Assembly (NCBI GenBank): GCA_000711775.1
Contig: ARYC01000075.1
Coordinates: 62,001 to 126,000 of the forward strand
Direction: 5' to 3'
DNA: 64,000 bases
From: Oxytricha trifallax
Taxonomy: Eukaryota > Ciliophora > Spirotrichea > Sporadotrichida > Oxytrichidae
The notes below the pieces were generated by a model. The model ran no database searches, was not told the origin of the DNA, and was given only the letters and a program-made list of their open reading frames with translations. The translations under genes were made by a program, and so were the position numbers. Within the stretch, counting starts at the first letter, position 1, and each line of letters opens with the position of its first letter. This document shows, one piece after another, positions 1 to 11,119 of the stretch.

Positions 1-1417
1 ATTTGTAAAAACTAAATTAAGTGACAGCTATAATGATATTTTAATGTCAGGGTCTTAAAATCAGAAACAGTCTAAAATTGATAGTATACCTAAAAATTGA
101 AAGTAATTACTACTCTCAAGAAAAGTTGAAGAAGAATCAAATCTATACATAGAGAAACTTATTGATAAACATTTATTCTACACCTAAACTCTTGTGTTAT
201 TTCTAATTCTTTGTCAAATTTGATTAGGTCACCTTGGGTATATTATTGTATAACTAATCATTTGTTTGCTATCAATAAAAAATATTCGTGATGTGAAAAT
301 AACAATAATTTTATATAGAATTTGAAGATTTAATGATTGTTTACCTACTTATATTGACTAAAATCTTTAGGAGAGAATTAAAGTAAATATCTAAATCTAG
401 AATCTGCATAGACACTTTCTTTCTGACCAAAATTTTAGTTGTAGTTTCTTCAAAACCATACTTTTAAATTTTCTTCTATCGTGACCTGACATCTATGGCA
501 TATTAACAGCATCATGGGTTTAATTTTAGATAGCTAGCATCGTGCCGGTAAATCTTTTTTACTTTCTTTCTTCCTCATTTTGTTTAAGTTCCTCTTCTTC
601 CTATCTTCTAAGCGTTATCTATTTGAACTTAATCTTATGTTATACTCAGTATCATCATGCATTTCTATAAAAGTATTATTTATTGTGATAATTTAGGTTA
701 CATTCTAGAACTATAAAATTGTAAATAGGTGGAATGTTATTGAAATGCCTATTCCCTTTTGTGTTTTCAACTCCAAATGACATTAGATAATATTTAAGTT
801 ATATTGTAAATATTTGACATTTCATCATGAGGCATTTGAGGATTAAGTTTCTGGTTGTATAACGATTAATGAACATTAAATGCTTGTAAATCTTATCTGA
901 ATATAACTCTGGTGCATTTCTAAACAATTGATAAGCAAATTCTCGATCAATCGATTATCTGGAGAGCACAATAACTGAGCTTAAATATCCTGCGCATGGT
1001 TATACACTAATTCAATCAAATATTTGGGGAGCAAAATCATCAGCGGAATCAAATGGTCCATGTATTCTAAAATTCTAATTACCCTGTCTAAAACATCTAT
1101 TAACCCTATAATTAAATGTCATTCATTTAAAAATAAGTATTTTAGTACTAAGTTTCAAGAATACAGCAACATTTTTAGGCTCCAATACTTGATTAACAAA
1201 TATAATAAAATGTTTAATTTATAAATTTGTAAAAATTCCATAAAATCCCAAACTTCACATCTTCTTTTTAGGTTTTTATTAGCAAGAAAATTTTCAAGTA
1301 TATTTTGAGCTTCATTTGATTTTAATGCCATTCAAATAAGTAACTTAAATTATAAATTATTAAATTGAATTATACACTAATTAGAATACAATTAAATTAA
1401 TTAAAAGTGAAGCATAG
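1..1417. other. AT-rich stretch with no supported gene
   Basis: Low-complexity AT-rich DNA. Short open frames occur (for example about 1024-1224 on the plus strand), but none shows a recognisable motif or convincing codon periodicity. In this code only TGA stops a frame, so chance frames of 60 codons are expected. Confidence 0.5.
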
Positions 1418-2543
1418 ATGACAAGCGTTACAGGTCCAAAGAAATCTCCCCTATCACCAAAGCAATTAAATGCCGTTAACTTCTATAGTTAGGTCTGTTA
1501 AATATGAATAAAAATTATAGGGTACTGAGATTACTTCATTGAGTTCAGGTAGAGATTACAAGAAGCTTACTGCTGAAGATGTTAGAATTTTATGTGAAGC
1601 GCCTATGAAAACCGATAAACTCTCAAACCCACTTGACCTCTGAGACAATAATTTAACTGATTTAGTAATTCTTTAGTTTAAATTATAACATAATATAGTC
1701 TGCTCTGTAAATTGCAGATGTTATTGAAAAGTAGGATGAAAGAAACATTACTGTTTTAAATTTGTTAAAAAATCTAATGCAAGAGGTATGTTTATTGGAG
1801 ATAACTTGGTGAATAATGAAACGTATTCAATTCACTAAATGTTTTTTCGAAGGAGTGAACCTTAAAATAGAAGGTCTAAAAGGTTATTCAGCTATTGGAA
1901 TAAACAAGAATGTTAAAAGACTACATATTGGTATCATATCAAATGAATCACTCAAGGGGATGGGAGGTAGTTAAAACAAAAGCTTTGTCTAATTGAGATT
2001 GAATTTTAAGATCTAAGTTAACAAAATATAAAGCAATATTCTCTTCCATAGATAATATATATTATAAGAATTTAATGATTAATTTTAAGAAATCGAAGCT
2101 AAGCTTTGGTCCTTTAATACTATGTAAAGCTTTACTTCATATGTAAAGGTACATTCTGAGTTAAAAGTAATTAAAATAATCCATAGACCCTTAACAACCA
2201 AGAAGGTGAGCAAAGATATGCTATGTTCAAATAGGAAATTAATTTCTACTTTAAAAAGCAAACTCAGTAACATTTAAAAATGTACAACTCTGAAGTGAGA
2301 TAGAAAGAAATCGATGCTGACAAGATGTTTGAAAACATTCTTAATTTAATTGAAAACAAAAACCTGCAAAAAAATGCTAGTCAGGAAATTTTTAACAACA
2401 TATTTGGCACTATCATTAATGATGCAATATTTGCATTTAAGAAGAAGTAATCAAAGGAGCCACAGAATGAAGAAATCTACACAAAGAAGGGATCTATGAA
2501 GTTCGTTGCAATGTACATATTTATAAAATTTGCCATAGAATGA
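1418..2543 (+). CDS. Unknown protein, coiled-coil-like, with introns
   Basis: I do not recognise the family. The ATG at 1418 opens a Lys/Ser/Pro-rich N-terminus (MTSVTGPKKSPLSPKQ). A GT...AG intron at 1493-1520 and another at 2149-2186 each join coding frames correctly. The part after the second intron is charged and helical (Glu, Lys, Gln and Asn rich, several TAA/TAG read as Gln) and ends at the TGA at 2541-2543. Between about 1640 and 1850 the frame is not continuous, so a further intron or IES is likely there. Purine-N-pyrimidine codon periodicity is clear from about 1850 to 2540. A further coding-looking stretch at 2650-2800 (Arg/Lys/Gln rich) could be a last exon. It could be a ciliary or cytoskeletal coiled-coil protein, but that is a guess. 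Confidence 0.55.
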
Positions 2544-2774
2544 AAAAGAACCTGACCTCTACTATTCAAGTGACAACAGAGAAGATAACTGATAAATTTT
2601 AACTATTCACGCTTTTCAATTTATATTCATATGTCTCGATATATTTGAAATGAACAGAAGAAGAGAAATTTAAAATAAGTTTTCTAAGGAATTAAGCGCA
2701 AGATTTAAATATACATTTATAGATAAGCAACAACATATTTCAAAGATTACAAATCAATAAAATGATGATCTGCT

Positions 2775-3338
2775 TCATAATATTAAGGAATTGATTTCTT
2801 CGTTTCCTTTATTGACAAAATCTTCAATCATAGCTTAGAGTTCATCATCATCACTAAGTCCTTCTTTAGGTTCTCTGGCTACTCTTCTTAAGTTTCTTAA
2901 ACTGATTCTGCCAGTGTTGTCATCATCGAACAACTTGAAAGCCTTTAAATTTTCCACAACTCGGTCTCTCTCGCAAATCTTGTGAATTTTTATCGCAAGG
3001 AGGTCGTGGTATTCAATTTGGCCAGTGCTGTCTCTCTCGTACTCCTTCATGAGATTAAGCTCCTCTTGCTTTTTCAAATCAAAACCAAGTGCTCTCATTG
3101 CTACTTCAATTCGCATTAGTAAATGGTTCCAGTCTTGTCTATATCGAACAAATCAATTTTTTATTAGAAAATAGCCTAAGTATATTAGACAGGAAATTAT
3201 TGATAATATGATAAAAACAAAAGCTTCTTTAATTTCTTGGTTTTGCTCATATGAAAGTTTTTGTAACTGCTTTCTTTTGGCAACTCCTCCAGTTCTCTGG
3301 GTTTTATCTTGTCCCAAAAAGTCTGGTTTTCTTAGCAT
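2775..3338 (-). CDS. Centrin-like EF-hand protein (possibly a decayed copy)
   Basis: Centrins are small calmodulin-like EF-hand proteins of basal bodies and contractile fibres. Seen here, read leftward from the ATG at 3338: a basic N-tail (KRKQLQKLSYEQNQEIKEAF), a first EF-hand region (DLFDIDKTGTIY), the typical VAMRALGF segment, a second EF-hand region, then LKAFKLFDDDNTGRIS for the third and AMIEDFVNKG for the fourth. TAA is read as Gln, giving the expected ELQ. The first EF-hand is split by a 64-bp IES (separate entry). Two irregularities remain after removing it: one base seems missing just before VAMRALGF (AAGTA where AAGGTA would keep frame), and the last EF-hand loop is short and shifts frame before an IMK ending. 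The fourth loop lacks the usual Asp series. This is either a degenerating paralogue or a copy with sequence errors. Confidence 0.8.
3157..3220. other. IES, 64 bp, in centrin-like gene (pointer CAA/TTG)
   Basis: The trinucleotide CAA occurs at 3154-3156 and again at 3218-3220. Deleting 3157-3220 joins the two centrin pieces in frame across EAF-DLFD. The insert is AT-rich and has no GT...AG ends placed to act as an intron. This matches IES structure in hypotrich germline genes. Confidence 0.75.
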
Positions 3339-3458
3339 TTCAGTTTAATTATTTAAATTAGTTATTATTTTAGCAAATTAATATTACTTATTCATTTCTT
3401 TCTATTAATTCAAATAACTATAAATAATTACACTAATATTCTTAAACAACATCCCCTT

Positions 3459-3829
3459 TCATTTCTTCAATATAGTCTGATTCTGATTATAATTAAATTT
3501 TACTATAAATGAAAATACCTAAGATAGTAATTTGATGATATTGTTCCTATCCTTTTCAATCCTTACAACTTCTCTACTTGGATCCACGAGTGCTGACCTG
3601 TACTCAGTTTTAATGATCCACGCTAATAGAGATAGTCATCCTAAGTGCTTACTTGGTAGAGATAAAGTTATTTCAATTTCTTGGGATTTTCTGCTTTCTC
3701 TATTTCTCTCAGTAGATCTTTTGTATAGTTTAGCCTGTCTTATCGAAATTCTTCCAGGTTGTTATTTCTTTCGAATTTTTTTATGCCTAAACTCAAAAAT
3801 TTAAACTGATTTTAAACCCCGTTAGTCAT
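3459..3829 (-). CDS. Small unknown protein
   Basis: Not recognised. Reading leftward from the ATG at 3829, a basic helical N-terminus (EEFRQDRLNYTKDLLREIEK) shows strong codon periodicity. After a GTAAGC donor-like site the coding frame changes, consistent with an intron of about 50 nt, and continues as ALVDPSREVVRIEKDRNN to a TGA at 3459-3461. It lies just upstream of the centrin-like gene on the same strand, 120 bp away. A ribosomal or organellar protein is possible from composition only. Confidence 0.45.
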
Positions 3830-3859
3830 TTAAGAACGAAAGATTAAGAGTTAAGAACA

Positions 3860-4789
3860 AATAAATATAAAGAAAGATTTGAATGGCGTAAATTATAAAT
3901 GATTGGGATAATTATTAAAATTATTGGCTGGATTAATTGTTCTTCTAAAATAAACCATTCAGGGTGTGTAAAATTAATACTGACCTAATTATATATAGAT
4001 AATTTCAGGCAACAAAGATTTAATATTAATTAATTGTTCCTAACCACCTATCTTTGTCTTAATTGAAAAATGGGGTTTATTTATATTAATTTGCCTAAAG
4101 GTATTTAAAAATCAAATATAGATTAGTATAAACTCAATCGAAACTGTATAGTTACTTATTCCAAAAACAAACAAGCATAAATTACATTCTTTAATCTTTT
4201 TATATTAATTTCAGTCACTTTATTTGATTAAGTAGGTAATTGCTAATTAATATTTAATTTATTATGATACATATTACTTCCTGTATTTTTTTAAAATAAC
4301 AATTAGAAATAAAGCAATTGTAGAATTAATGGATTTCTATCTTTGATTATGGTTAATTGATTTTAGTTTGATAGTATTAAGTTAATTAGAAAAATTAACT
4401 GGATTCAAAGGCATTGCTTTAGCAGCCATACTTTCATAATTTACTGTTTTAAAGCATTTTTTCTTAAAGGGCTTAAGATTGGAATAGGAGTTGAAGTTAA
4501 AAATTTCATCCTATTATAATTTAATATTAAAGTATTTTTTAAAAATTTATCCAAAAAATAATTACTAATTCCTCTTAAATTCCGATCTAGTAGACTGTGT
4601 CTTTTTATTGCTATACTAATTGACACTTTAATTTACATCCTAGATAAACTTGGGTTTTGGGTGAAGTGAAGAGAAGTTGAGTTTATTTGTAATCATAATA
4701 CTTCTATTGCTATTTTCAGTTCTTTCTTTCTCTAAGTAAATGGTTTGGTACTCGGGTCTTCGATTTTATTTGAAAGATTTAGCTTAGTA
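3860..4789. other. AT-rich intergenic or eliminated DNA
   Basis: No coding signal was found on either strand. TA/AT-rich low-complexity sequence dominates. It may include IES or germline-limited spacer. Confidence 0.45.
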
Positions 4790-5114
4790 AGCAAATTAAC
4801 GTTTGCTATTGTGTTAATGTCTATTTTAAAATCTTCCAGTTAATTTATGACTTTGTGTCCATTGCTATATTTATGAAGGAGTTATTTAACAAATCATCAG
4901 TAGAACCCTAAGGATTATTATTAGTAGTCATAGATGCTATAATTAAAGGTATCTTATTGTTTTTAATGCATTTTAATCTTCTTAGGCTTTAAATGATATA
5001 TCAAGAGTCTTGCTTTCAACACCAGGTAGATTATTATTTGAAGTCTTACTCAATTAATTTTTTACATTCGTTATTAAGCTCTCTCCAAAATCATAAAATT
5101 TGAGAATTTAGTGA
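4790..5114 (+). CDS. Unknown protein fragment, hydrophobic/helical
   Basis: Not recognised. Two good coding stretches, the first including FMKELFNKSSVEPQGLLLVV and the second ALNDISRVLLSTPGRLLFEV, are separated at about 4948-4986 by a segment that looks like an intron (GTATC...TTAG) but does not join the frames exactly; a small IES with a one-base pointer would. The frame ends at the TGA at 5112-5114. No upstream start is certain. Confidence 0.4.
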
Positions 5115-5132
5115 ATTAATAATTAATTGATA

Positions 5133-5141
5133 AAATAAATT
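5133..5141. repeat. 9-bp target duplication, left
   Basis: AAATAAATT, identical to 5653-5661 on the other side of the element. It may equally serve as a developmental excision pointer. Confidence 0.8.
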
Positions 5142-5652
5142 GGGGGGGGGAAGTTTCCTGCACTCGAGGAAGTTTCCTGCACTGTTTTTTTCTTTATGTT
5201 AAATTTAATAAATTTTACATAAATAAACTAATTTAATATTTTTATGACCCATTAAATATTAAAAGCATATTGTTCATCATTGAAGTAGCTCAAGATAATA
5301 AAGTAAAACATTATATAGGCATGGTAATAACAAGATAAATTGAATCAGAATTACACTAACAATTGGATACAATATTTGGAATTACTATAGTAAAGCAATA
5401 TAATATTCAAGAAAAAGAACATACAAATATCAGATGAAAAATGTCAGAATTTTTGGAATCTGAAGAGAGATTTTGACTATTGATTAATAAATTAAATTAT
5501 AATTATAACAATGAAATTAATCCTGAAGTTGGTTGATAGTTGTTATAAAGATTAATTTAATTAAAAAAAATTAAAAATTAAAAAAAGTGCAGGAAACTTC
5601 CCTACAATTTTTTTTTTATCATCATAAACCAGTGCAGGAAACTTCCCCCCCC
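5142..5652. mobile_element. Short non-autonomous element, G-rich termini (copy 1)
   Basis: A 511-bp element whose left end begins with nine G followed by AAGTTTCCTGCACT, repeated once more just inside. The right end carries the inverse AGTGCAGGAAACTTCC plus a C run, also twice (about 5587 and 5631). It is flanked by a perfect 9-bp direct repeat, AAATAAATT (5133-5141 and 5653-5661). The interior is AT-rich without coding. A second member lies at 21166-21637. A 9-bp duplication with terminal inverted repeats is typical of Mutator-like elements, but no transposase is present, so family assignment is open. Confidence 0.85.
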
Positions 5653-5799
5653 AAATAAATTTAATCTGATTTAAAATGGGAAAGGTAATTAACATTTCGT
5701 AAAAGTTAAGATCGCTCGTACTTCAATTAAGATTTAAAACTACTTAGACATCCAACCCCAATTTTACATACTTTACTTACAACTAAATTAAAAAACTTA

Positions 5800-6720
5800 C
5801 TGGTTTGAGCATTCGCTAGATCTCTCGAATATGCAAGCATCAACACATTAATAGAAGTACATAAACAATTTCTTCAAGTCCCCATTTATAATTGTACTAG
5901 CCGCACTTAGATATCCTTACTTCTTGTCAGACTCTTGAATCTTCAAAACATCTATCGTTACTTAATAAATGCAAGATGTTTCACAGATAATATCCTGATA
6001 AGCAACTAAGCCCATCCAAGCTTTTCCAGATATACAAAAGGAGGGCAATCAAATATAAAGTAATGAGGAGTAACTATCGTATATCTGCTCAAAAGTAATA
6101 GCAAATATATAACTATGATATTAAGAACTTTTTGATTTGATAAATAAAGGCTATAAAATAATTTATATGGATGAGACAATATTCAAGCCGCACTCGAAAA
6201 TAAAGAAGATCATGGGCGCATAAATATTAAAATTAAGTCCTCCTTAAAGGAGGATTGAGCGTCAAGACACAATCAGCAATAGTGTATATTAGTAAAGATG
6301 GGCTTGATTCTTTCTAAATTTGATAGAAATTTATTAAAAAACAAGATATAATTGACAGCTTGGATTGAATTGTCGATAAAAATAAGGAACATAAACTTGC
6401 TATTTTTATGGATAATTTAAGTGCCCATCATAGCAAGGAAGTCAATCAGAAATTCGCAGATAATAATATCAAAACATTATACAACGCTCCCTATTCCTCT
6501 ATGTTTAATTCTATTGAAGAAATATTCTCAAGGGTGAAACAAAGGTACATAAACAAAATATTAAGTCTGGAATTTATGTTCTCCAGTAAAAAGCACATTG
6601 CAATTATTGAAAAAAGCTTAGAATAAATTGAAAAAATGACTGTATTAGGACTGATATAAGGCATATATAGAAAATAAGATAAGTCATAGATTCGTGAAAA
6701 AAAGAGGGACATAATTTAAT
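5800..6720 (+). pseudogene. TBE-like DDE transposase (copy 1)
   Basis: Cut-and-paste transposase of the IS630/Tc1/mariner superfamily. The catalytic triad context is visible: IYMDETIF for the first Asp (about 6167), IFMDNLSAHHSK for the second (about 6402), and FNSIEEIF with the Glu about 35 residues later (about 6513). A SWA motif after the first Asp, usual in this group, is one frame off, so at least one frame slip is present, and two in-frame TGA codons lie between the first and second Asp (about 6322 and 6373). The N-terminal helix-turn-helix part (5800-6150) is poorly preserved. It faces the 22-kDa ORF tail to tail. Confidence 0.8.
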
Positions 6721-6816
6721 TAATTTGTGTAACTAAATAATTAAGCTTAATCGCTCACATTTAATTTCCATGTAATCTCTTTGGTAATGGAGAGATCATT
6801 ACATTTTATTCCTCTC

Positions 6817-7531
6817 TCATTTCTCTGTCCCCTGGTCGTTATTACTTTGACTCCTCAATATAAAAGTTTTTGTAGATCTTGACTAGTTCAAATCGCTTTC
6901 GTTTTTTAATAACTCTCCTTGGTTTAGACTTTATTTTAAGCAACGATAGGGCTTTCCCCTTTCGCTCTATAAAGTGTTATATAATACATTCTTACTTGAT
7001 AAGTATGGGTCTTCCTCAAGTTGCTACAAGAAGTCAGGGCTGACTAATATCTAATTGCCTTTCTTTTCTTCCTGGGATACATAATTTCTAAGCTTATGTT
7101 GCTGTCTAACAGTCTCTACCAGGTATTCTTAGGATAATGTCCCCAGAACTCCAAAGAAAAACCCTTTGTCAGGCAACTCTCCAGCATCCTCATAATAGTT
7201 GAGATGCTCTAGAATAACTTCATCGTCTTTAATTTGGTTGAAGATGGATTGAAGTGAGAGCTCTTGGTAGTTAGGAATGTTGATACTCTATATTGCTACT
7301 GACCTTATCAAATACTTCTTGCCTTGCAGGACATCTTTAATAAATCTCATTTAGGTCTTTTTGTAAGGTGGCATGTAAAAGCCCTCTAATTGGTTTAGAC
7401 TAATTAAACTTACAATTGAACTTTAGGTAATTATACCAGTCATGCTTGGAACTTAGCCTGCCTTCTAGAATCCTAGCATCTATTAATTATAGGCTTTACT
7501 ACTGAGGGTGATTCTAGTTTAAATTTTCCAT
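6817..7531 (-). pseudogene. TBE-like 22-kDa-type ORF (copy 1)
   Basis: Function unknown; it accompanies the transposase in TBE elements. From the ATG at 7531 the N-terminal part reads Gln/Asn rich, then there is one frame slip. The core block INIPNYQELSLQSIFNQ followed by KGFFFGVLGTL is shared with the copies at 26285-26569 and about 55900-56250, which is the basis for the family call. It ends at the TGA at 6817-6819. Confidence 0.7.
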
Positions 7532-8043
7532 ATTGTTTAGCAAAAACTCTTTAGTTTTTAATAATTAATTGTTAAACTTACATTTCTTTTACACTAAATA
7601 TCTTTTGGCCTCGAGGACTTAATCATAACTTTGTATTGGAGGCCTATAAATATAACTCAATCGCACTTTTCTAAGGGGACATAAGTCTATGTCCTCCTGT
7701 TTTTTTCAAAGTCTAAGTGGAATTTGTTGTATTCCTAAAAGTTTACTATTATATACCCAAAGTATACTTTCATATTGAATACTAAATATCTTATCAATTT
7801 ATTAGGGAACATAAATAATAATGTTATGTACTTAGGTACATATATTTCAAGTTTTTGTAATATACCTAAAAAACTCAATTAAAGTAAAGGGACTTAATGT
7901 ATATATTTTAAGTATATTACATAAATTTCTAATTCATGTAACCCTTGACTTAAATATTTAATTTATGTTCCCCTGATTAAGTATAAAAAGTAATTTAAAA
8001 TTTAGATAAATTAAATAAAATATAACTATATTCTGTAATAAAT

Positions 8044-10203
8044 ATGTCAAATAAAAACTAACCCATTGTCAATGAGGGTTCAGCTTTCGATGATGAATAA
8101 GGCATTGATGATCAACTAGGGGAGCAAGAAAATTATGAAAGCAGCACTCTTTCTACTGTCAGCATTGACCCTAATGACTACAAGTAATCCTAGGAGTATA
8201 TTCAGTTGTGGCAAAGATGGACATTTAGAAAAGGCTAATGATTTCAAAACACTGATCGTCAACCTAATAAGTTAAAAGAATGTGAGGTCTGCAATCAAGT
8301 GTATACTCCCAAGGAGTTGACTTGTTACAAACCATCACATGAAAGATAGAAAGGGAAGTTTGTGCAACTTAAGTCAGAGGGTACTTATAAATGTAACATT
8401 TGCAAAGCCCTTAATCTAAAATTCAATAGCTAAGAGATCTAAAACTTCATCTTGTTTCATATAAACTGATTGAACTTGAAGATGCCCACTATCCTTCTAT
8501 AGTAAGTATAAATTATTTTAAATGAATTTTAGTTGATTTAGCAAATTAAATAGCTTCATTAAAAATTCTCAGCCTTAAACGACTAATAGCAACGACATAA
8601 ATGTGATAAACTTCAAGAAAATGATAGACTTAATGGAGAAAGCAAAGTATGATTCCGAAGAGGATGAATTCCAGTTTGTTGGTTTAGCTAATTCTAAAGA
8701 AATCCAAGCTAACCTCGAAGGAGATAAGAATTACTCAGAATCTTAGCAAAAAGTTCAATTCAGCATCACTAAGAAAATCTATCCAGAATTAGACCTAATT
8801 ATAAAAGAAGCAAAAAAATCTGACTACTTCAGTAATTGTTCATCCTATACTATAGCTTAAAAAGGCCACGACTTTTAACATCACAAGAGTGAATATGAAT
8901 TTAAAGACCTAATGTAGAATTCAAACACGCTTAAACTTCTCTACTAGACTTCAAATTCCTCGATATCAGCAGATTCTTATAGCTTAAATATGTTGACTAA
9001 ATTCACAAACTTATCCTTTAAGATGAGAAAATTATCATTTTGACTTTTGGATTCAAAGTTACATTTATCAGGTTTAAGAACTTTTAAAAATTTTCTAACC
9101 TTCTAAGCCTGATCTTGTGCATAGAAGGTTAGTTAATATGATCTTCCATTTTTATTGATTTTAAATATTAATTTAATTTCTTTTTTATTTTTCTATATTT
9201 TACAAAACATTTTGATCATTTTCTCGCGGGGCAGTTATTTTATAAAAGTCCGTTGACAATTTTTCTGATAATTTTAAGGTAATTTTAGTCATGAATTTTG
9301 AAAAAATCCTTAATTAACTTTGAATAATTCTTGATAGATTTAGGTATATTCTTGGAGGATTTAGAATAATGTTATTTTTTATAAAAAAAAATTTTTCCCT
9401 CAAAAAATTAATGAAAGATTCCAAAAAAGTCACCAAAAATAAAGCAAAAAAGATTAGTGATAAATCCTTAAAGAACTATTATAATGAAAATGATTTTTTG
9501 AGATTCATGAATTAAGGTAAGTAGAGATGATTAATAATTTTTCTAAAAATAATGCATTAAAAAAGTTAATTAAAAACAGGGCAGGAATATCAACATCTGC
9601 CACGAATGGCTTTCAAACTATATTTCTTACAAATTTATATTTATTCTTAAATATTACATAGGTAAATTACAATCGTTAAGATTTGATGTTTCAAGTTTGA
9701 ACGCTTCTAATTGCTTTTGGAGGTTTACTTGATGATTAAAGGATCTTATACTTGTAAAACCAAGAGATAAGTAAACCAGGACAGAAATGCTACATTTATT
9801 CTAAGCAGTATCAGAGTTACATAGTAATAATAGAGTCCATCTTCACATAAACCCAGAAAATGTCCTTGTATAGAACAGTAAGGATTTTAAAACTAAACTT
9901 AGTAATTTCATTAACTCAACTAAAATAGGAGATTAATTATGAGTCACAAAAATTAAGAATGTCCCATATTTAGACATAAATTAGGCTAGATACTGGAAAG
10001 CTGGGGATTTTAATTGGGACATTTATTCACTAATAGTTGTTGTGTTTTATGAGAGAATACAGTAACGACAGAGACACACCAAAATAATTAAAAAGATTAA
10101 TAAATTTATTAGTGGATGCTAAGAAGAACCTACCTACTATAGATATCATTAGTAAATGGGCTTTCTTGTTCTTATAGCATTGAAATTAATTTCATTTTAA
10201 TTA
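8044..10203 (+). pseudogene. TBE-like zinc-finger/protein-kinase ORF (copy 1)
   Basis: ATG at 8044. An acidic N-terminus is followed by Cys/His zinc-finger motifs (CEVCNQVY about 8284, YKCNICKAL about 8388). A GT...AG intron at 8502-8532 keeps frame. A Lys/Glu/Ser-rich linker runs to a TGA at 9041-9043. After the nested repeat, a kinase-like tail begins at 9787, with HINPENVL where kinases have HRDLKPENIL and GDFNWDIYSL where they have the DxW segment. The catalytic Asp of the loop is absent here. In-frame TGA codons occur at several points (for example after RKGQ and after FHIN) although the frame is otherwise held. Membership is supported by the better kinase motif in copy 2. Confidence 0.7.
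9220..9740. repeat. Dispersed repeat R1, copy A
   Basis: About 520 bp similar (I estimate near 75-80 percent) to 43655-44185 in the same orientation. The best-matching core includes ATTCTTGATAGATTTAGGTA, GATTAGTGATAAATCC and a block ending AATTAAGGTAAGTAGAGA. A GGCAGG...CTGCC inverted pair occurs near 9585-9607. Copy A interrupts the third ORF of the TBE-like element, so it probably inserted later. Confidence 0.75.
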
Positions 10204-10219
10204 AAAATTCACTCAATTC

Positions 10220-10791
10220 TCAAATTTTACAAATGTTATTAAACTTAAAATTTTGACTGTTAAGAATTGAGACATCAGGAGGATTTTATTAATTTTCGCC
10301 TGCTAGATTTTCATTCAGATCATCCTTACTATTTACATCAATTTTAGAATCAGATAAACTAACATACCTCTGTTTTTTCTTCAATAACTTCACCATCATC
10401 TGAGTAGTAATAATATAATGAAGAAACTCTGAATTTTAATTAGTTTAAGTTAAATTATAGGTATATCTAAGAATCTATTAGTAGATTTATCGGGACTTAT
10501 CCCTAGCAACCTTTCATTTGATGGACGATAATTTACTTGTGCGATCATTTTTAGCATGTGTAATGCTCTTGTCCCTTTGGTCTTTATACTAACAGTAATT
10601 GAATAATTTTTCTTATCTTTCAGCTCATTCATATCCTTCTTTAGCTTTCTTGCAACTATTTAAACTAACTTCTTTCGCTCTTAATCGATCACAAATGTGT
10701 CCATCTCCTTATGCCTGAGAAATAAGCTTCCTAATTTGTATTCGTAAAAAGTATTCTTGTTATCTTTGCATTTGTTCACTCCTCTTTCCAT
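10220..10791 (-). CDS. Unknown basic protein
   Basis: Not recognised. From the ATG at 10791 about 115 codons are open with clear codon periodicity: a Lys/Arg-rich helical region (FLRHKEMDTFVIDQERKKLV) followed by SIKTKGTRALHMLKMIAQV and FLDIPII. Further left the frame changes at about 10440 and again near 10365 (after EVIEEKTE, at a GTATGT that resembles an intron donor), then continues as KDDLNENLAGE to the TGA at 10220-10222. The acidic tail after a basic body suggests a nucleic-acid-binding or regulatory protein, but nothing firm. Confidence 0.55.
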
Positions 10792-11119
10792 TTATTTTTC
10801 ATAATGCCTCTGTTAATTTGTATTTAATATTTCTGCATGACTTCTTTATTTTCTTTCTCTCTATTACTAAAATACTCATCCTATCCTTGCTACTTAATGC
10901 TTATCATATTTTTCTTAAGATTGATAATAATTTCATTGACAGTCCTCGTATGTTCTCTTTATTCTTAAGACTGTACAGAATTATACTTAACAATTTTTCG
11001 TGCAATCCCAAAGCATAATCCTCTAAATCTACATTTTTAATATCAAAGTTTTAAGAATTGGTAATAGTATTATAAAATGGTTTTAATTTTTTTTTCAATT
11101 TTGTCTTTTTAGAAATTAT

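Larger units (their letters stand above)
5690..10215 (+). mobile_element. TBE-like transposon, copy 1 (decayed)
   Basis: The order of genes is transposase (+), 22-kDa-type ORF (-), zinc-finger plus kinase ORF (+). As I recall, this matches the content of the TBE elements of Oxytricha, Tc1/mariner-class germline transposons with 42-, 22- and 57-kDa ORFs that are eliminated during macronuclear development. I did not find the telomere-like C4A4 repeats of classical TBE termini, so this is a related or divergent family and its ends are approximate. All three genes carry breaks. A dispersed repeat (about 9220-9740) is nested in the third ORF. Confidence 0.75.

Noticed and set aside
2085-2273. Minus-strand open frame of 62 codons
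   Set aside because: It is the shadow of better coding sequence on the plus strand of the unknown coiled-coil-like gene.
5142-5160. Telomere-related origin of the G run at the short-element end
   Set aside because: The run is pure G followed by AAGTTTCC, not the G4T4/G4T2-type repeat, and has the structure of an element end.
8044-9043. General reassignment of TGA to Trp, suggested by TGA codons within good frames
   Set aside because: Strong frames such as 24290-23515 use TGG for Trp four times with almost no TGA, one TGA sits at an expected Cys (33.7 kb), and several genes end sensibly at TGA. Kept only as an open question.
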